From assembly GCF_002879535.1 (NCBI RefSeq), contig NZ_PNOT02000032.1, positions 61,746 through 125,745 on the forward strand: a stretch of 64,000 nucleotides of DNA. The letters are read 5' to 3'. Origin of the DNA: Mesorhizobium intechi. Lineage in GTDB: Bacteria; Pseudomonadota; Alphaproteobacteria; Rhizobiales; Rhizobiaceae. The notes under the pieces were generated by a model. The model was not told the origin of the DNA. It ran no database searches and saw only the letters and a list, made by a program, of their open reading frames with translations. Shown in pieces: positions 1-11,460 of this stretch (position 1 is the stretch's first letter; each line of letters starts with the position of its first letter). Both the position numbers and the translations under genes were made by a program.

Positions 1-1238
1 GCGAGGGTAAATCCTTCGGTGCGGCCAAGGCCATCGCGCTCGATCAGGATCGACTGGCGCGTTCCGGGCAGCGAGGACAGATGGCGCCGATAGGCGGCAT
101 CGCCGGCGGCGCGCAGCCTGGCGGCGCGCTGCTTGACCACCTCGCGGCGAAGCTGCGGCATGCGCGCGGCGGGCGTGCCCTCGCGCGGTGAGAACGGGAA
201 GACATGGAGATGGGTCAGGCCACATTCCTCGACGATTTTTATCGAGTTCTCGAACATCGCGTCGGTCTCGGTCGGGAAGCCGGCGATGATGTCGGCGCCG
301 AAGACGATTGCAGGACGCAACTTGCGCACATCCTCGCAGAAACGGATCGACTGGTCGCGCAGATGCCTTCGCTTCATGCGCTTCAGGATCATGTCGTCGC
401 CGGACTGCAGCGACATGTGCAGATGCGGCATCAACCTGGATTCGGTGGCGATGGCATCGAGCAAATCGTCGTCGGCCTCGACCGAATCGATCGAGGATAG
501 CCGCAGGCGCTTCACGTCGGGCACCTGCTTCAGAATGGTCTTCACCAGTTTGCCGAGCCTGGGCGCCCCTGGCAGATCGGCGCCGAAGCTGGTCATGTCG
601 ACGCCGGTCAGCACGATCTCGGCATAGCCATTGCCGGCGAGCCGCTTGACCTGCTCGACCACGGCGCCCATCGGCACCGAGCGGGAATTGCCGCGGCCGT
701 AAGGAATGATGCAGAAGGTGCAGCGGTGGTCGCAGCCATTCTGCACCTGCACGAAAGCACGGGCACGGCCCTCTATGGCGTCGACCATGTGGCCGGCGGT
801 CTCGCGCACCGAGAAGATGTCGTTGACGCGGGCCTTCTCGGTGTCGTTGACGCCGAAATCCGGCAGCGCGCGGTAGGAATGCGCCTTCAACTTCTCCTCA
901 TTGCCGAGCACGAGATCGACCTCATCCATGGCAGCGAATTTCTCAGGCTCGGTCTGCGCGGCGCAGCCGGTGACGATGATGCGCGCCGCTGGGTTGTCGC
1001 GGCGCGCCTTGCGGATCGCCTGTTTGGCCTGGCGCACCGCCTCGCCGGTGACGGCGCAGGTGTTGAAGATCACCGCGCCGCCCTGCAGCGCGCCGAGACC
1101 GGCGCTTTCGGCCTCGCGCCGCATCACTTCGGATTCATAGGTGTTCAGCCGGCAGCCGAAGGTCACCACGTCAATGCGGCTGGGGGCCTCGGCAAGGGAG
1201 CCGTCGACGTCCGGGCTCCTGGACAGAGCAATCGACAT
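1..1238 (-). CDS. mtaB: tRNA (N6-threonylcarbamoyladenosine-37-C2)-methylthiotransferase MtaB, 3' end outside window
   Basis: Radical-SAM enzyme that adds a methylthio group to t6A37 of ANN-decoding tRNAs. Translating the minus strand from the ATG at 1238 gives an open frame of about 412 codons with no stop before the window edge, so the C-terminus (expected TRAM domain) is cut off. The N-terminal UPF0004 cluster cysteines are at about 29, 61 and 92 (FGCRLN, NTCAVT, TGCAAQ). The radical-SAM motif CDHRCTFC has Cys169, 173 and 176. Its ATG shares one base with the dapF stop (TGATG), so the two are probably translated together. Distinguished from MiaB by the FGCRLN start and by pairing with dapF, as in other Rhizobiales. 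The substrate t6A is made by TsaD, encoded near the other end of this window. Confidence 0.93.
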   Translation of the reverse strand, partial: MSIALSRSPDVDGSLAEAPSRIDVVTFGCRLNTYESEVMRREAESAGLGALQGGAVIFNTCAVTGEAVRQAKQAIRKARRDNPAARIIVTGCAAQTEPEKFAAMDEVDLVLGNEEKLKAHSYRALPDFGVNDTEKARVNDIFSVRETAGHMVDAIEGRARAFVQVQNGCDHRCTFCIIPYGRGNSRSVPMGAVVEQVKRLAGNGYAEIVLTGVDMTSFGADLPGAPRLGKLVKTILKQVPDVKRLRLSSIDSVEADDDLLDAIATESRLMPHLHMSLQSGDDMILKRMKRRHLRDQSIRFCEDVRKLRPAIVFGADIIAGFPTETDAMFENSIKIVEECGLTHLHVFPFSPREGTPAARMPQLRREVVKQRAARLRAAGDAAYRRHLSSLPGTRQSILIERDGLGRTEGFTL

Positions 1239-2122
1239 CAGGCCGCGCTTTCGGTGTCGCGGGCCCAGGTGCCTGTCGAGGGGTCGAAGCTGCCGGAAAA
1301 TTCCCACTCTGCGGCACCGGTCAGGATGACGTGGTCGTCCTCGCGCCATTCGACATGCAGCGTGCCGCCGCCGGGCGTCAAAAGGTCGACGCTGCGGCCG
1401 GTGCGCCTGGTGCGTGCCGCCGCCACCACCGACGCGCAGGCGGCGGAGCCGCAGGCCTTGGTCAGGCCGGCGCCGCGCTCCCAGGTGCGGATGATCATGC
1501 TCTCGGGCGAGGTCACCTGGGCAATGGTGATGTTGGCGCGCTCAGGAAAGATCGGGTGGTTTTCGAGCAGCGGGCCGAAACGCTCGAGCTCGTAGGACCA
1601 GACATCGCGGTCGACCCAGAAGATGGCGTGCGGGTTGCCCATCGAGACGGCGGAGGGCGAATGCAGTACCGGCGCGTCGATCGGGCCGATCTGCAATTCG
1701 ATCATGCGGGTGTCGCGGAACTCCTCGGCCAGCGGAATCTCCTGCCAGCCGAAACGCGGCATGCCCATGTCGACAGAGATCGTGCCGTCGGCATGTTCCC
1801 TGGCGTTGAGAATGCCGGCGCGGGTCTCGAAGGTGAAGGTCTTTTGCCCGGTCTCGGCGGCGAGCGCCTGGACGACGCAACGCATGCCGTTGCCGCAGGC
1901 CTGCGCGCTCGTGCCGTCGGAATTCAGGATGTCGACATAGTAGGCGGTGCCCGGCGTCTTTGCATCATGGATCGCCATGATCTGGTCGAAGCGGGTCGCG
2001 GCATCGGCGTTCAGCGCGAGGGCCGCCGCCGCCGTCACCTGATCGCCACGGCCGCGCATATCGGCGACGATGATCTCGTTGCCGATGCCGTTCATCTTGG
2101 CGAAAGGGGCAGTGCTTGCCAT
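1238..2122 (-). CDS. dapF: diaminopimelate epimerase
   Basis: Converts LL- to meso-diaminopimelate for lysine and peptidoglycan synthesis, in the cytoplasm and without a cofactor. The protein has 294 aa, slightly longer than the usual ~275. Both catalytic cysteines are present: Cys76 in ACGNGMRC and Cys224 in [11 protein letters not shown], with the phosphate-binding WERGAG segment at about 214-219. The N-terminal [10 protein letters not shown] replaces the more common FTKMHGLGND. The start ATG follows a 240-base non-coding stretch, and the stop overlaps the start of mtaB by one base. The dapF-mtaB pairing is typical of Rhizobiales. Confidence 0.96.
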   Translation of the reverse strand: MASTAPFAKMNGIGNEIIVADMRGRGDQVTAAAALALNADAATRFDQIMAIHDAKTPGTAYYVDILNSDGTSAQACGNGMRCVVQALAAETGQKTFTFETRAGILNAREHADGTISVDMGMPRFGWQEIPLAEEFRDTRMIELQIGPIDAPVLHSPSAVSMGNPHAIFWVDRDVWSYELERFGPLLENHPIFPERANITIAQVTSPESMIIRTWERGAGLTKACGSAACASVVAAARTRRTGRSVDLLTPGGGTLHVEWREDDHVILTGAAEWEFSGSFDPSTGTWARDTESAA

Positions 2123-2362
2123 TGCTCCGCGAAATTCCGTGTCTGTTTGGCGCTATATGGCGGAAACGGGCGGGAATTACCAGTGCGGAGCCGCCCCAGA
2201 GACCGTTTCAAATTCGCCCCGGCGAGTCATGCGATGTGGTCTCGGGAACCGGAGGCGCGGCGGACTTTGGTCCGTCAGCCCGGTTCTGCCGCGACGCAGT
2301 GGAAACGACGAAGCATGGAAAACGCCTCAGATAGCCGCCAGAGTGGAGCTTCACCCGCTCTC

Positions 2363-2524
2363 TCAGGTCACGGCAAAGATGCCTAGCACCACCAGCAGGA
2401 AGATGACGAGAACGATGCCGATGAGGATGCGCGCGCCCGTGGCGGCGGCTCCAGCCAGCGCCGGCATGCCGAGCAGACTCGCCGCGGCGGCGACGATGAG
2501 CAGGATGATGATCCATTTGATCAT
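2363..2524 (-). CDS. DUF1328 small membrane protein (YtjA family)
   Basis: A 53-residue peptide found by direct translation. It is almost entirely two hydrophobic helices, residues about 3-25 (MIKWIIILLIVAAAASLLGM start) and 32-52 (ILIGIVLVIFLLVVLG), joined by a small Gly/Ala turn. That size and pattern, beginning with a short charged end, is the DUF1328/YtjA family of inner-membrane peptides. The family has no established biochemical role and is often stress-associated. It lies upstream of dapF on the same strand with a 240-base gap, so it is probably a separate transcript. Confident on family, none on function. Confidence 0.78.
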   Translation of the reverse strand: MIKWIIILLIVAAAASLLGMPALAGAAATGARILIGIVLVIFLLVVLGIFAVT

Positions 2525-2620
2525 GGGAGTGCCTCGCGAACCGACATATTTGAAACCGCATGAAGAACGCGGCTGTCGTGTCTGGGTTCCCGCGGTTTGC
2601 GAGGCGATGTCAGTGGAAAC

Positions 2621-3187
2621 CTAGCCGGCGATCTCGATATCGGTGCTGAACGGCGCCGTCTTAGTCGAGTTCTGGTCGTGCATGAGGAAGTTGCACTTGT
2701 ATTTCCCGGCAGGCAGTCCATCGAGGGAGAGGTCGAGCTTGAAGAAGAGTTCGCGGTTGTGCGAGCGGGAAGCGACCTGAACGCTGCCGATCTTTTCGAA
2801 GGTGCCCAGGGCTTCGCCCGAGTCGGACAGCACGGTGAGGTCGACGGAAAGCCCGATCTGGCTGTTGCCGAGGCCGTCCGATCCATAGCCGTAGCCGACC
2901 GGCTCCATATAGAGCACGACCTTCTCGCCCGGCTTGTAGATGTGATTGGCACGCTCGCTGTAGATGCCGAAGCCGCCGGCCGAATCGACCTGTTTGACAT
3001 TCCGCACGGCGAGGGGCATCGCTTGCCACAAGGCCTCCTCGGCGCCGCGGAATTTCTCCAGCGCCCCGGCTCCGTCGCCTGCCTGAAGCGCCTTTTCGGC
3101 ATCGGCGGCGCGGTCGGTGATTTCACCCGCGAAAGCCGCCGGCACGCAGACTGCCAGCACCGCCAGCGCCGCAAGCATGGATTTCAT
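2621..3187 (-). CDS. secreted protein of unknown function
   Basis: 188 aa. The frame is open further upstream, but an AAGGGGA ribosome site six bases before the ATG at 3187 fixes this start, which begins with a clean Sec signal peptide (MKSMLAALAVLAVCVPAAFAG). The mature part has a short alpha-helical segment rich in Ala and Glu (about 22-50). A beta-rich domain follows with ERANHIYKPGEKVVLYMEPVG and an immunoglobulin-like layout ending in PFSTDIEIAG. No catalytic motif or cysteine pair is evident. I do not recognise a named family. Predicted periplasmic. Confidence 0.75.
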   Translation of the reverse strand: MKSMLAALAVLAVCVPAAFAGEITDRAADAEKALQAGDGAGALEKFRGAEEALWQAMPLAVRNVKQVDSAGGFGIYSERANHIYKPGEKVVLYMEPVGYGYGSDGLGNSQIGLSVDLTVLSDSGEALGTFEKIGSVQVASRSHNRELFFKLDLSLDGLPAGKYKCNFLMHDQNSTKTAPFSTDIEIAG

Positions 3188-3258
3188 CTGCATTCCCCTT
3201 TTTCTGCTGGGCGGACCATCGGCGAAAATGATGGTGCCGTAAATGGCCAATGCAAACT

Positions 3259-4278
3259 TCAACCGTGCTCGATCTCCGGCACTTGCCAGACCTCGCCGGG
3301 TTGCAAGGCGCGAAAGCGCTCCGGCGGCAGGCCATCCGCCTCAAGCGCCTCGGCCAGTCTGCGGACGGGCTCGTCCATCGGTTCGTCGGTGAGCTGGAAA
3401 GTGCCCCAGTGGCAGCCGGCGGCGAAGGCGGCCTTGCACAGCTTCATGCCTTGCACCGCTTCCTCCGGGTTCTGGTGCTGCGGCGCCATGAACCAGCGTG
3501 GCTCATAGGCGCCGATAGGCAGGATGGCGAAGCGGAAGCCGTCATGTTTTTCCGCCATCAGCCGGTAGTTGATGCCGTCGTGGAAGCCGGTATCGCCGGC
3601 GAAATAGAGTTTGCCGCCCGGCGTCTCGATGACGAAGCCGGCCCACAGCGCCATGCGCCGGTCGCGGGCGCCGCGCGCCGACCAGTGATGCGCCGGCTCG
3701 ATGTGGATGACGGTGCGACCACCGATGTCGACCCTGTCGCCCCAGTCATGCGCCGCCAGCCGCATGCCGGAAACCGCCTCGCCGATCAGCACATCGTTGC
3801 CGAGCGGCGTGACCACCGGCGGATCGTCTCTTTGCTTCAGCCGCTTCAGCGTGACGAGGTCGAGATGATCATAATGGTTGTGGCTGACCAGCACGAGGTC
3901 GATCGGCGGCAGATCGTCGAAGGCGATGCCCGGCGCATTGACGCGTTTTGGCCCGGCGAAGGAGAACGGCGAGGTGCGTTGCGACCAGACCGGATCGGTG
4001 AGGATGTTCAGCCCGGCCGTCTGGATGAGCAAGGTCGAATGGCCGACCATGGTTACAGTAAGATCGGCGCCCTCGACCTTCGCGGCCGGCCTCGCCTGCG
4101 GAAAGGGGCTCGGGCTGGTTGCCGGCCATTTCGCACGCTGGCCGCTGAACTGCCATTTCAGCAGGTCCGTCAAGCGGCCAGGCATGCGGCCACCGGGATT
4201 GAAGAACAAGGTGCCATCGAAATGGTCGCTGGGCGGACCGCTGTAATAGCGGTTGGCGGCTCTCTTTCTCGCGGCCAA
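3259..4278 (-). CDS. metallo-beta-lactamase-fold hydrolase, NAPE-PLD / UlaG-like
   Basis: About 339 aa. The zinc motif HNHYDHLD is followed by later ligands at EPAHHWSARG and YFAGDTGF, and MVGHSTLLIQ lies just before. These are signatures of the MBL subgroup that includes N-acyl-phosphatidylethanolamine phospholipase D and UlaG-type lactonases. The N-terminal NRYYSGPPSDHFDGTLFFNP is typical of bacterial members with an unknown phospholipid-like or lactone substrate. No ATG is available near the N-terminus. The TTG at 4278 is chosen because GGAG lies six bases upstream, though a TTG at 4335 is also in frame. A signal peptide is not seen, so it is likely cytoplasmic. Confidence 0.85.
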   Translation of the reverse strand: MAARKRAANRYYSGPPSDHFDGTLFFNPGGRMPGRLTDLLKWQFSGQRAKWPATSPSPFPQARPAAKVEGADLTVTMVGHSTLLIQTAGLNILTDPVWSQRTSPFSFAGPKRVNAPGIAFDDLPPIDLVLVSHNHYDHLDLVTLKRLKQRDDPPVVTPLGNDVLIGEAVSGMRLAAHDWGDRVDIGGRTVIHIEPAHHWSARGARDRRMALWAGFVIETPGGKLYFAGDTGFHDGINYRLMAEKHDGFRFAILPIGAYEPRWFMAPQHQNPEEAVQGMKLCKAAFAAGCHWGTFQLTDEPMDEPVRRLAEALEADGLPPERFRALQPGEVWQVPEIEHG

Positions 4279-4549
4279 GGTATGCTCCAGCGGGTTTCGA
4301 CCTCCAAGACATAGGCGTTGCGCCGGTGGGCGCAACCATTCGCAGGGCGAATGCGCGGTCGCGACCGAACGCTTCGGACTTCAGTGACGGGGCGGACTTG
4401 GCAGCTTGAGATTGCGATAAATTTGCAACAATCTTGCCGCAAACCCTATTTTAACCATATCGGGTTGAAATTTCGCCACCTTCTCCATCTTGGTGGAGGG
4501 TGATATTGCGCGGACGGCTTCCCCCCAGCCGGCTCCGACGGAGGTTGTA

Positions 4550-5089
4550 ATGAATTTTTCGAAAAGCGGTCTTGTGGCCGTATCGCTGGCGGCGCTCGTT
4601 GCGAGCGGTTGCTCGACCTCGCGCTTCTCGTCGATGGACGACCAGCAACCGGCGCCGCTGCAGCCGGCGCCGGCCGGCCAGGTGACCTCCAACCAGCTGC
4701 CGCCGCCGGCCTCGCCCGGCACCACTGATCCGTCGAAGTTCCCGAGCGCTCCGGCGAACACGCAGGTTGCGTCCTTGCCGCCGGACGGCCAGGCGCCGGC
4801 CGGGGCTTCGGATCTCAGCGCGGCAGCCGTCGCCGGCGTGTGGAACGCCAGCGTTTCCGGGCAGAGCTGCAAGATCGCGACGCCGCAGACCAAGTTCGGC
4901 GCCGGCTTTCGCGCCGGGCCCCTGCATTGCCCGGCCCCGATCGATGGCATCAAGTCGTGGAACGTCGCGGGCAAGCAGCTGACGCTTTACGATGAGAATG
5001 GCGGGTCGCTGGCGCGGCTCTATTCGTCGGGCGGCTCGAAATTCGACGGCCAGACTTCCAACGGTCAGCCGATTTCGCTTACAAGGTAG
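4550..5089 (+). CDS. omp19: Omp19-type outer-membrane lipoprotein, protease-inhibitor Inh family
   Basis: 179 aa from an ATG preceded by GGAGG. Signal peptide with lipobox VASGC (acylated Cys21), then a Pro/Ala/Gln-rich linker (about 28-90). The C-terminal Inh domain has GVWNASVSGQSCKIATPQTK, a second Cys in GPLHCP, and LTLYDENGGS..RLYSSGG. This closely matches my recollection of Brucella Omp19, a lipoprotein shown to inhibit proteases and protect the bacterium in hosts. The two domain cysteines likely form a disulfide. Monocistronic between two unrelated genes. In a plant-associated or free-living relative its target protease is unknown. Confidence 0.9.
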   Translation: MNFSKSGLVAVSLAALVASGCSTSRFSSMDDQQPAPLQPAPAGQVTSNQLPPPASPGTTDPSKFPSAPANTQVASLPPDGQAPAGASDLSAAAVAGVWNASVSGQSCKIATPQTKFGAGFRAGPLHCPAPIDGIKSWNVAGKQLTLYDENGGSLARLYSSGGSKFDGQTSNGQPISLTR

Positions 5090-5172
5090 CCGACCTCCCC
5101 GGTGCATGTCGCCGAAACCGGGGCCCCGGTTTCCTTGGGGCAGCGGCATGCACGAGAAAAACGACGTGACCG

Positions 5173-6387
5173 ATGCATCTGCGTGACGGCCTCCAGACCC
5201 ATGCGACCGTCAGGCAGCGCTACGACCACCTGGTGGAAACCGGCGCGATCGGACGCGATCCGGCGCAGGAGCGGATCGCCGGCGCGCTCGACCGGGTGAC
5301 CGACGAGATCTCGGCCAAGCGGCTGGCGCACAAGTCCAGTGCGCTGGGCTGGCTTTTTGCCCGCAAGCGCGAGACGCATGAGGCCGTCAAAGGCCTCTAC
5401 ATCCATGGCGGCGTCGGCCGCGGCAAGACCATGCTGATGGACATGTTCTTCGAGCTGCTGCCGGTCCGGCGCAAGCGCCGCGTCCATTTCAACGACTTCA
5501 TGGCGGACGTACAGGATCGCATCCAGAAGCACCGGCAGGCGCGCAAGAATGGCGACGTCAAGGAAGACGATCCGATCCCGCCGGTGGCAAAAGCCTTGGC
5601 CGAGCAGGCCTGGGTGCTGTGCTTCGACGAATTCTCGGTCACCGACATCGCCGACGCGATGATCCTGTCCAGGCTGTTTTCGGCGCTGTTCGCCAATGGC
5701 GTCGTGCTGATCGCCACCTCGAACGTGGCGCCGCAAGATCTTTACCGCGATGGGCTGAACCGCCAGCTGTTCCTGCCGTTCATCGGCATACTGGAACGGC
5801 ACGCGCAGGTGCTGTCGCTCGACAGCGACAAGGACTACCGGCTTGAGAAGCTCGCCCGCACGCCGGTCTATGTCACGCCGGCCGATGCGGTGGCCGACCG
5901 GACGCTCGACGAGGCCTGGCGGACGATGACGCGTGGCGCGCCGACAGCCGCGACCGCGCTGACGCTGAAGGGCCGGCAGGTCCTGGTGCCGGCCGCCGCC
6001 GGCGACGCGGCGCGGTTCTCCTTCGCCGATCTCTGCGAAAAACCGCTCGGCGCGCGTGATTTCCTGGCGATCGCGGGACGTTTCTCGACCGTCTTCATCG
6101 ACCATGTCCCGGTGCTGGGCGAAGGCAAGCGCAACGAAGCCAAGCGCTTCATCCTGTTGATCGACACGCTTTACGATCATCATCTGCGGCTGGTGGTGAG
6201 CGCCGATGCGCCGCCACAAGAGCTCTATGTGGCAAAACGCGGCGTCGAGGTGTTCGAGTTCGAGCGCACTGCCTCACGCCTGATCGAGATGCAAAGCCGC
6301 GACTGGCTGGAGGATTGGGCGGAGCGGCGGAAGGAAAGGGCGCCGTCGGCCGCGGCGCCGCTGGCTCGAGCCGTGCCCTCGTCCTAA
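5173..6387 (+). CDS. zapE: AFG1/ZapE-family ATPase
   Basis: 404 aa. Walker A GGVGRGKT at residues 79-86 and Walker B VLCFDEF around 148-154, followed by the sensor-like SNVAPQDLYRDGLNRQ, mark the AFG1-like ATPases. The E. coli member ZapE associates with the division ring, and the mitochondrial homologue assists respiratory-complex turnover. The C-terminal RFILLIDTLYDHHLRL is also typical. No clear Shine-Dalgarno is seen before the ATG. In many alphaproteobacteria zapE is directly followed by mdh and suc genes; here an opposite-strand acetyltransferase lies between. Confidence 0.92.
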   Translation: MHLRDGLQTHATVRQRYDHLVETGAIGRDPAQERIAGALDRVTDEISAKRLAHKSSALGWLFARKRETHEAVKGLYIHGGVGRGKTMLMDMFFELLPVRRKRRVHFNDFMADVQDRIQKHRQARKNGDVKEDDPIPPVAKALAEQAWVLCFDEFSVTDIADAMILSRLFSALFANGVVLIATSNVAPQDLYRDGLNRQLFLPFIGILERHAQVLSLDSDKDYRLEKLARTPVYVTPADAVADRTLDEAWRTMTRGAPTAATALTLKGRQVLVPAAAGDAARFSFADLCEKPLGARDFLAIAGRFSTVFIDHVPVLGEGKRNEAKRFILLIDTLYDHHLRLVVSADAPPQELYVAKRGVEVFEFERTASRLIEMQSRDWLEDWAERRKERAPSAAAPLARAVPSS

Positions 6388-6423
6388 GCAGGGGGACCCA
6401 AAACAGAGCGAAGATCCCGGTCG

Positions 6424-6852
6424 CTAAAGCCTGTACGCATACATGACGAAACTCTCCGCTTTCCCATGCGGCTCCCCGCGCGACTCATACAGCGCACGGG
6501 CGGGAAGGTTGTCGGGTTCGGTGCCAACCCAGGCGTCCTCGCAGCCATTCTCCCTGCCGATCGCGAACATCGCGTCGAGCAGTCCGCGCGCGATCCCCTG
6601 GCGCCGGAACCTGGGCGAAACGCCGACCTCATCTATATAGAGTTCCGCAACTTTGTCGGGATGGCGGTGGATGACGGCGGCGCATTGCCCGACGATCACG
6701 CCATCGGCCAGCGCCACGACCATGAAATGGCCCGGTTGGTTGAGATAGGCCGCCAAGCGGTCTGGCCTGACAGGCTCGTCGAACACATCCTCGGCAACGC
6801 GCATCACAAGGGCGTCATCGCCGGCCTCAAGCCTTACGATCTCCATCTTCAT
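6424..6852 (-). CDS. GNAT acetyltransferase, AAC(3)-I-like
   Basis: 142 aa. The GNAT acetyl-CoA loop RRQGIA follows a beta strand AELYIDEVGVSP, and LYESRG lies near the end. This arrangement resembles the aminoglycoside 3-N-acetyltransferase I subgroup, but many chromosomal members have other amine substrates, so resistance should not be assumed. A GTG further upstream is in frame, but the ATG at 6852 has GGGAG ten bases before it. The gene is convergent with zapE (36-base gap) and divergent from mdh. Confidence 0.85.
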   Translation of the reverse strand: MKMEIVRLEAGDDALVMRVAEDVFDEPVRPDRLAAYLNQPGHFMVVALADGVIVGQCAAVIHRHPDKVAELYIDEVGVSPRFRRQGIARGLLDAMFAIGRENGCEDAWVGTEPDNLPARALYESRGEPHGKAESFVMYAYRL

Positions 6853-6923
6853 TGTGTAAATTCTCCCAAGTCGGCTCACAAAGTCTGACGTTTACGTAAA
6901 TCCCAATCCATCTAACCGATTGA

Positions 6924-8054
<1,131 letters not shown>

Positions 8055-8100
8055 AATCCAAAACGTCCACCCCGGCAAAACGACCTGGAGATAGTTCCCG

Positions 8101-9294
<1,194 letters not shown>

Positions 9295-9301
9295 CACGGC
9301 T

Positions 9302-9535
9302 GTGGAACAGGACGCCACGCAAAGCTTGCTTGGGTACATCATCGCCTGGTTGCCGATGGCGGCTATTTTGGTGATCTGGATCTGGGGTCTCGTCACACTG
9401 AAACAGTATGTGCGGGCCCGGGAACGCGCAGGCCACGACAATGCGACCGCCATTCGTGAACTCGTCGATACAAACCGGGAAATTGTAGCCGTGCTGCGTG
9501 ACCTGAAGTCAGAATTTCAAGCGCGGAAGTCATAG
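9302..9535 (+). CDS. small single-span membrane protein
   Basis: 77 aa from a GTG seven bases after the sucC stop. One transmembrane helix (about 9-33, with [19 protein letters not shown]) is followed by a basic [11 protein letters not shown] stretch, which should stay in the cytoplasm. An amphipathic helix with heptad-like Leu/Ile/Val spacing follows (about 48-74, likely coiled coil). No named family recognised. The next gene begins one base after its stop, so it is part of the suc operon. Confidence 0.7.
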   Translation: MEQDATQSLLGYIIAWLPMAAILVIWIWGLVTLKQYVRARERAGHDNATAIRELVDTNREIVAVLRDLKSEFQARKS

Positions 9536-9536
9536 G

Positions 9537-9908
9537 ATGCCTCCACGCAAGATAAACCTGGTCGAGGCGGCGGATCAGAAGATCAGCAAGGTCTTCGATC
9601 CGCATATCGCCGGCGACGTCAACGACAGCCAGGCCAAGGTCGCCAAGTTCGGCGCAACCTTCGACTGGCACGCGCATGAGCATGAGGACGAGGCCTTCCT
9701 CGTGCTGCGGGGCAGGATCGCCATCGATTTCCGCGACGGGCCGGTCGAGCTTGGCGAGGGCGATTTCATCGTCGTGCCGCGCGGCGTCGAGCACCGGCCG
9801 CGTTCGCTCACCGCCGAGCCCGTGGTGCTGATGTTCGAGCCGGCGACGACGCTCAACACCGGCAACGCCAAGAGCGACCTTACCGTCGCCGACCTGAAGC
9901 GGCTCTGA
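9537..9908 (+). CDS. cupin-domain protein
   Basis: 123 aa, a single small cupin barrel. Metal-binding cupin motif 1 is recognisable as WHAHEHEDEAFLVLRGR (His, His, Glu) and motif 2 as GDFIVVPRGVEHRP (terminal His). Cupins of this size often act as isomerases, dioxygenases or sugar-binding proteins; nothing here narrows the substrate. One base from the preceding stop and three bases before the next ATG, so it is co-transcribed with sucC and sucD. Confidence 0.88.
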   Translation: MPPRKINLVEAADQKISKVFDPHIAGDVNDSQAKVAKFGATFDWHAHEHEDEAFLVLRGRIAIDFRDGPVELGEGDFIVVPRGVEHRPRSLTAEPVVLMFEPATTLNTGNAKSDLTVADLKRL

Positions 9909-9911
9909 CCG

Positions 9912-10409
9912 ATGAACGCTGCCTCCTTCTCCTCGCTCTCCGCCGATCACCAGCGCCTGCAGGCGCTGGTCGGCGCGTGGCGCGGCGAGGAAGAGGTCGC
10001 GGCCACGCAATGGACCGATGCCGGCACGGCGACGTCCGAAGTGCTGGCGGAGGCGCAGTTCGGCGGCCTGTTCGTGGTGCAGCGCTATCGCCAGCGCCGC
10101 GACGGCACGATTTCCTTCGGTGCGCACAATGTGTTCGGCTTCGACCAGCCGAACCGCCTCGTCACCATGCACCAGTTCGATTCGACGGGCTTTGTGCCGG
10201 CCTCGCCGGCCATGGGAACGTGGAACGGCGGCGAGCTCAATCTGGAGCGGTCGTCGGCGCGCGGCGCGGCGCGCGTGACGTATGTTTTCGACGATGCCGA
10301 CACTTACCGCATGCGACTGCATTTCCAACCCGCCGGCAGCGATGGCTGGCAAGACATGGTGAGCGGCGTCTACCGGCGCGTCTCGCCTTCCTCGATCAAC
10401 AGTCTTTAG
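9912..10409 (+). CDS. DUF1579 family protein
   Basis: 165 aa. HQRLQALVGAWRGEEEV at the N-terminus and the following beta-rich body (TSEVLAEAQFGGLFVVQRYR, GHGxWxxG-like MGTWNGGELNLE) fit the DUF1579 / lipocalin-like fold, a family with no established reaction. No signal peptide. Three-base gap from the cupin gene and 12 bases before sucD, so it is embedded in the TCA operon. Confidence 0.72.
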   Translation: MNAASFSSLSADHQRLQALVGAWRGEEEVAATQWTDAGTATSEVLAEAQFGGLFVVQRYRQRRDGTISFGAHNVFGFDQPNRLVTMHQFDSTGFVPASPAMGTWNGGELNLERSSARGAARVTYVFDDADTYRMRLHFQPAGSDGWQDMVSGVYRRVSPSSINSL

Positions 10410-10421
10410 AAAAGGGCTCCG

Positions 10422-11324
10422 ATGTCCATTCTCGTCGACAAGAACACCAAGGTGCTGGTGCAGGGCCTGACCGGCAAGACCGGCACGTTCCACACCGAAC
10501 AGGCGCTGGCCTATCACGGCACCAAGATGGTGGGTGGCATCCATCCCAAGAAGGGCGGCGAGACCTGGACCGGCTCGAAGGGCGAGAGCCTGCCGATCTT
10601 CGCCACCGTCGCCGAGGGCAAGGCACGGACAGGCGCCAACGCTTCCGTCATCTACGTGCCGCCGGCGGGCGCCGGCGAAGCGATCCTGGAAGCGATCGAG
10701 GCGGAGATCCCGCTCATCATCTGCATCACCGAAGGCATTCCTGTGATGGACATGGTCAAGGTCAAGGCGCGGCTCGACCGCTCGACCTCGCGGCTGATCG
10801 GGCCGAACTGCCCGGGCGTTCTCACGCCTGACGAATGCAAGATCGGCATCATGCCCGGAAACATCTTCCGCAAGGGCTCGGTCGGCGTTGTTTCTCGCTC
10901 GGGAACACTTACCTATGAGGCCGTGTTCCAGACCACCAATGTCGGTCTCGGCCAGACCACCGCCGTCGGCATCGGTGGCGACCCGGTGAAGGGCACCGAG
11001 TTCATCGACGTGCTCGAGATGTTCCTCGCCGACGACGAGACCAAGTCGATCATCATGATCGGCGAGATCGGCGGTTCGGCCGAGGAAGACGCCGCGCAGT
11101 TCCTCAAGGACGAAGCCAAGCGTGGCCGCAAGAAGCCGATGGCCGGCTTCATCGCCGGACGCACTGCGCCGGCCGGCCGCACCATGGGCCATGCCGGCGC
11201 GGTCATCTCCGGCGGCAAGGGCGGCGCCGAGGACAAGATCGCGGCGATGGAATCGGCCGGCATCAAGGTCTCGCCGTCACCGGCGCGGCTCGGCACGACG
11301 CTGGTTGAAGCCATCAAGGGCTGA
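10422..11324 (+). CDS. sucD: succinyl-CoA synthetase alpha subunit
   Basis: 300 aa. CoA-binding Rossmann segment [21 protein letters not shown] and [12 protein letters not shown] follow. The phosphorylated active-site histidine is in [19 protein letters not shown]. Forms the heterodimer with SucC. AAAAGGG lies before the ATG. The 136 bases to sucA hold no gene, but contain a short GC-rich hairpin and an AAGGAG that is too distant from the sucA ATG to be its ribosome site. Confidence 0.97.
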   Translation: MSILVDKNTKVLVQGLTGKTGTFHTEQALAYHGTKMVGGIHPKKGGETWTGSKGESLPIFATVAEGKARTGANASVIYVPPAGAGEAILEAIEAEIPLIICITEGIPVMDMVKVKARLDRSTSRLIGPNCPGVLTPDECKIGIMPGNIFRKGSVGVVSRSGTLTYEAVFQTTNVGLGQTTAVGIGGDPVKGTEFIDVLEMFLADDETKSIIMIGEIGGSAEEDAAQFLKDEAKRGRKKPMAGFIAGRTAPAGRTMGHAGAVISGGKGGAEDKIAAMESAGIKVSPSPARLGTTLVEAIKG

Positions 11325-11460
11325 GCGTCGACGCCGGTTGTGGAATGAGAGCCGACGGCGGTTCGTTGGCTTTGAGGGGACAAGAAGGGCGGGTGAATCG
11401 CCCACTATCGCGGCGCTGCCGCAAACGTAAGGAGACGGAGCCAGGCTCCGCTGAAACGAC

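Noticed and set aside
6424..6852. Aminoglycoside resistance gene
   Set aside because: GNAT fold resembles AAC(3)-I, but no mobile context and no resistance-specific residues could be confirmed; kept as generic acetyltransferase.
9393..11192. 599-codon open frame antisense to sucC-sucD interval
   Set aside because: Covers four well-supported plus-strand genes and shows no family signature.
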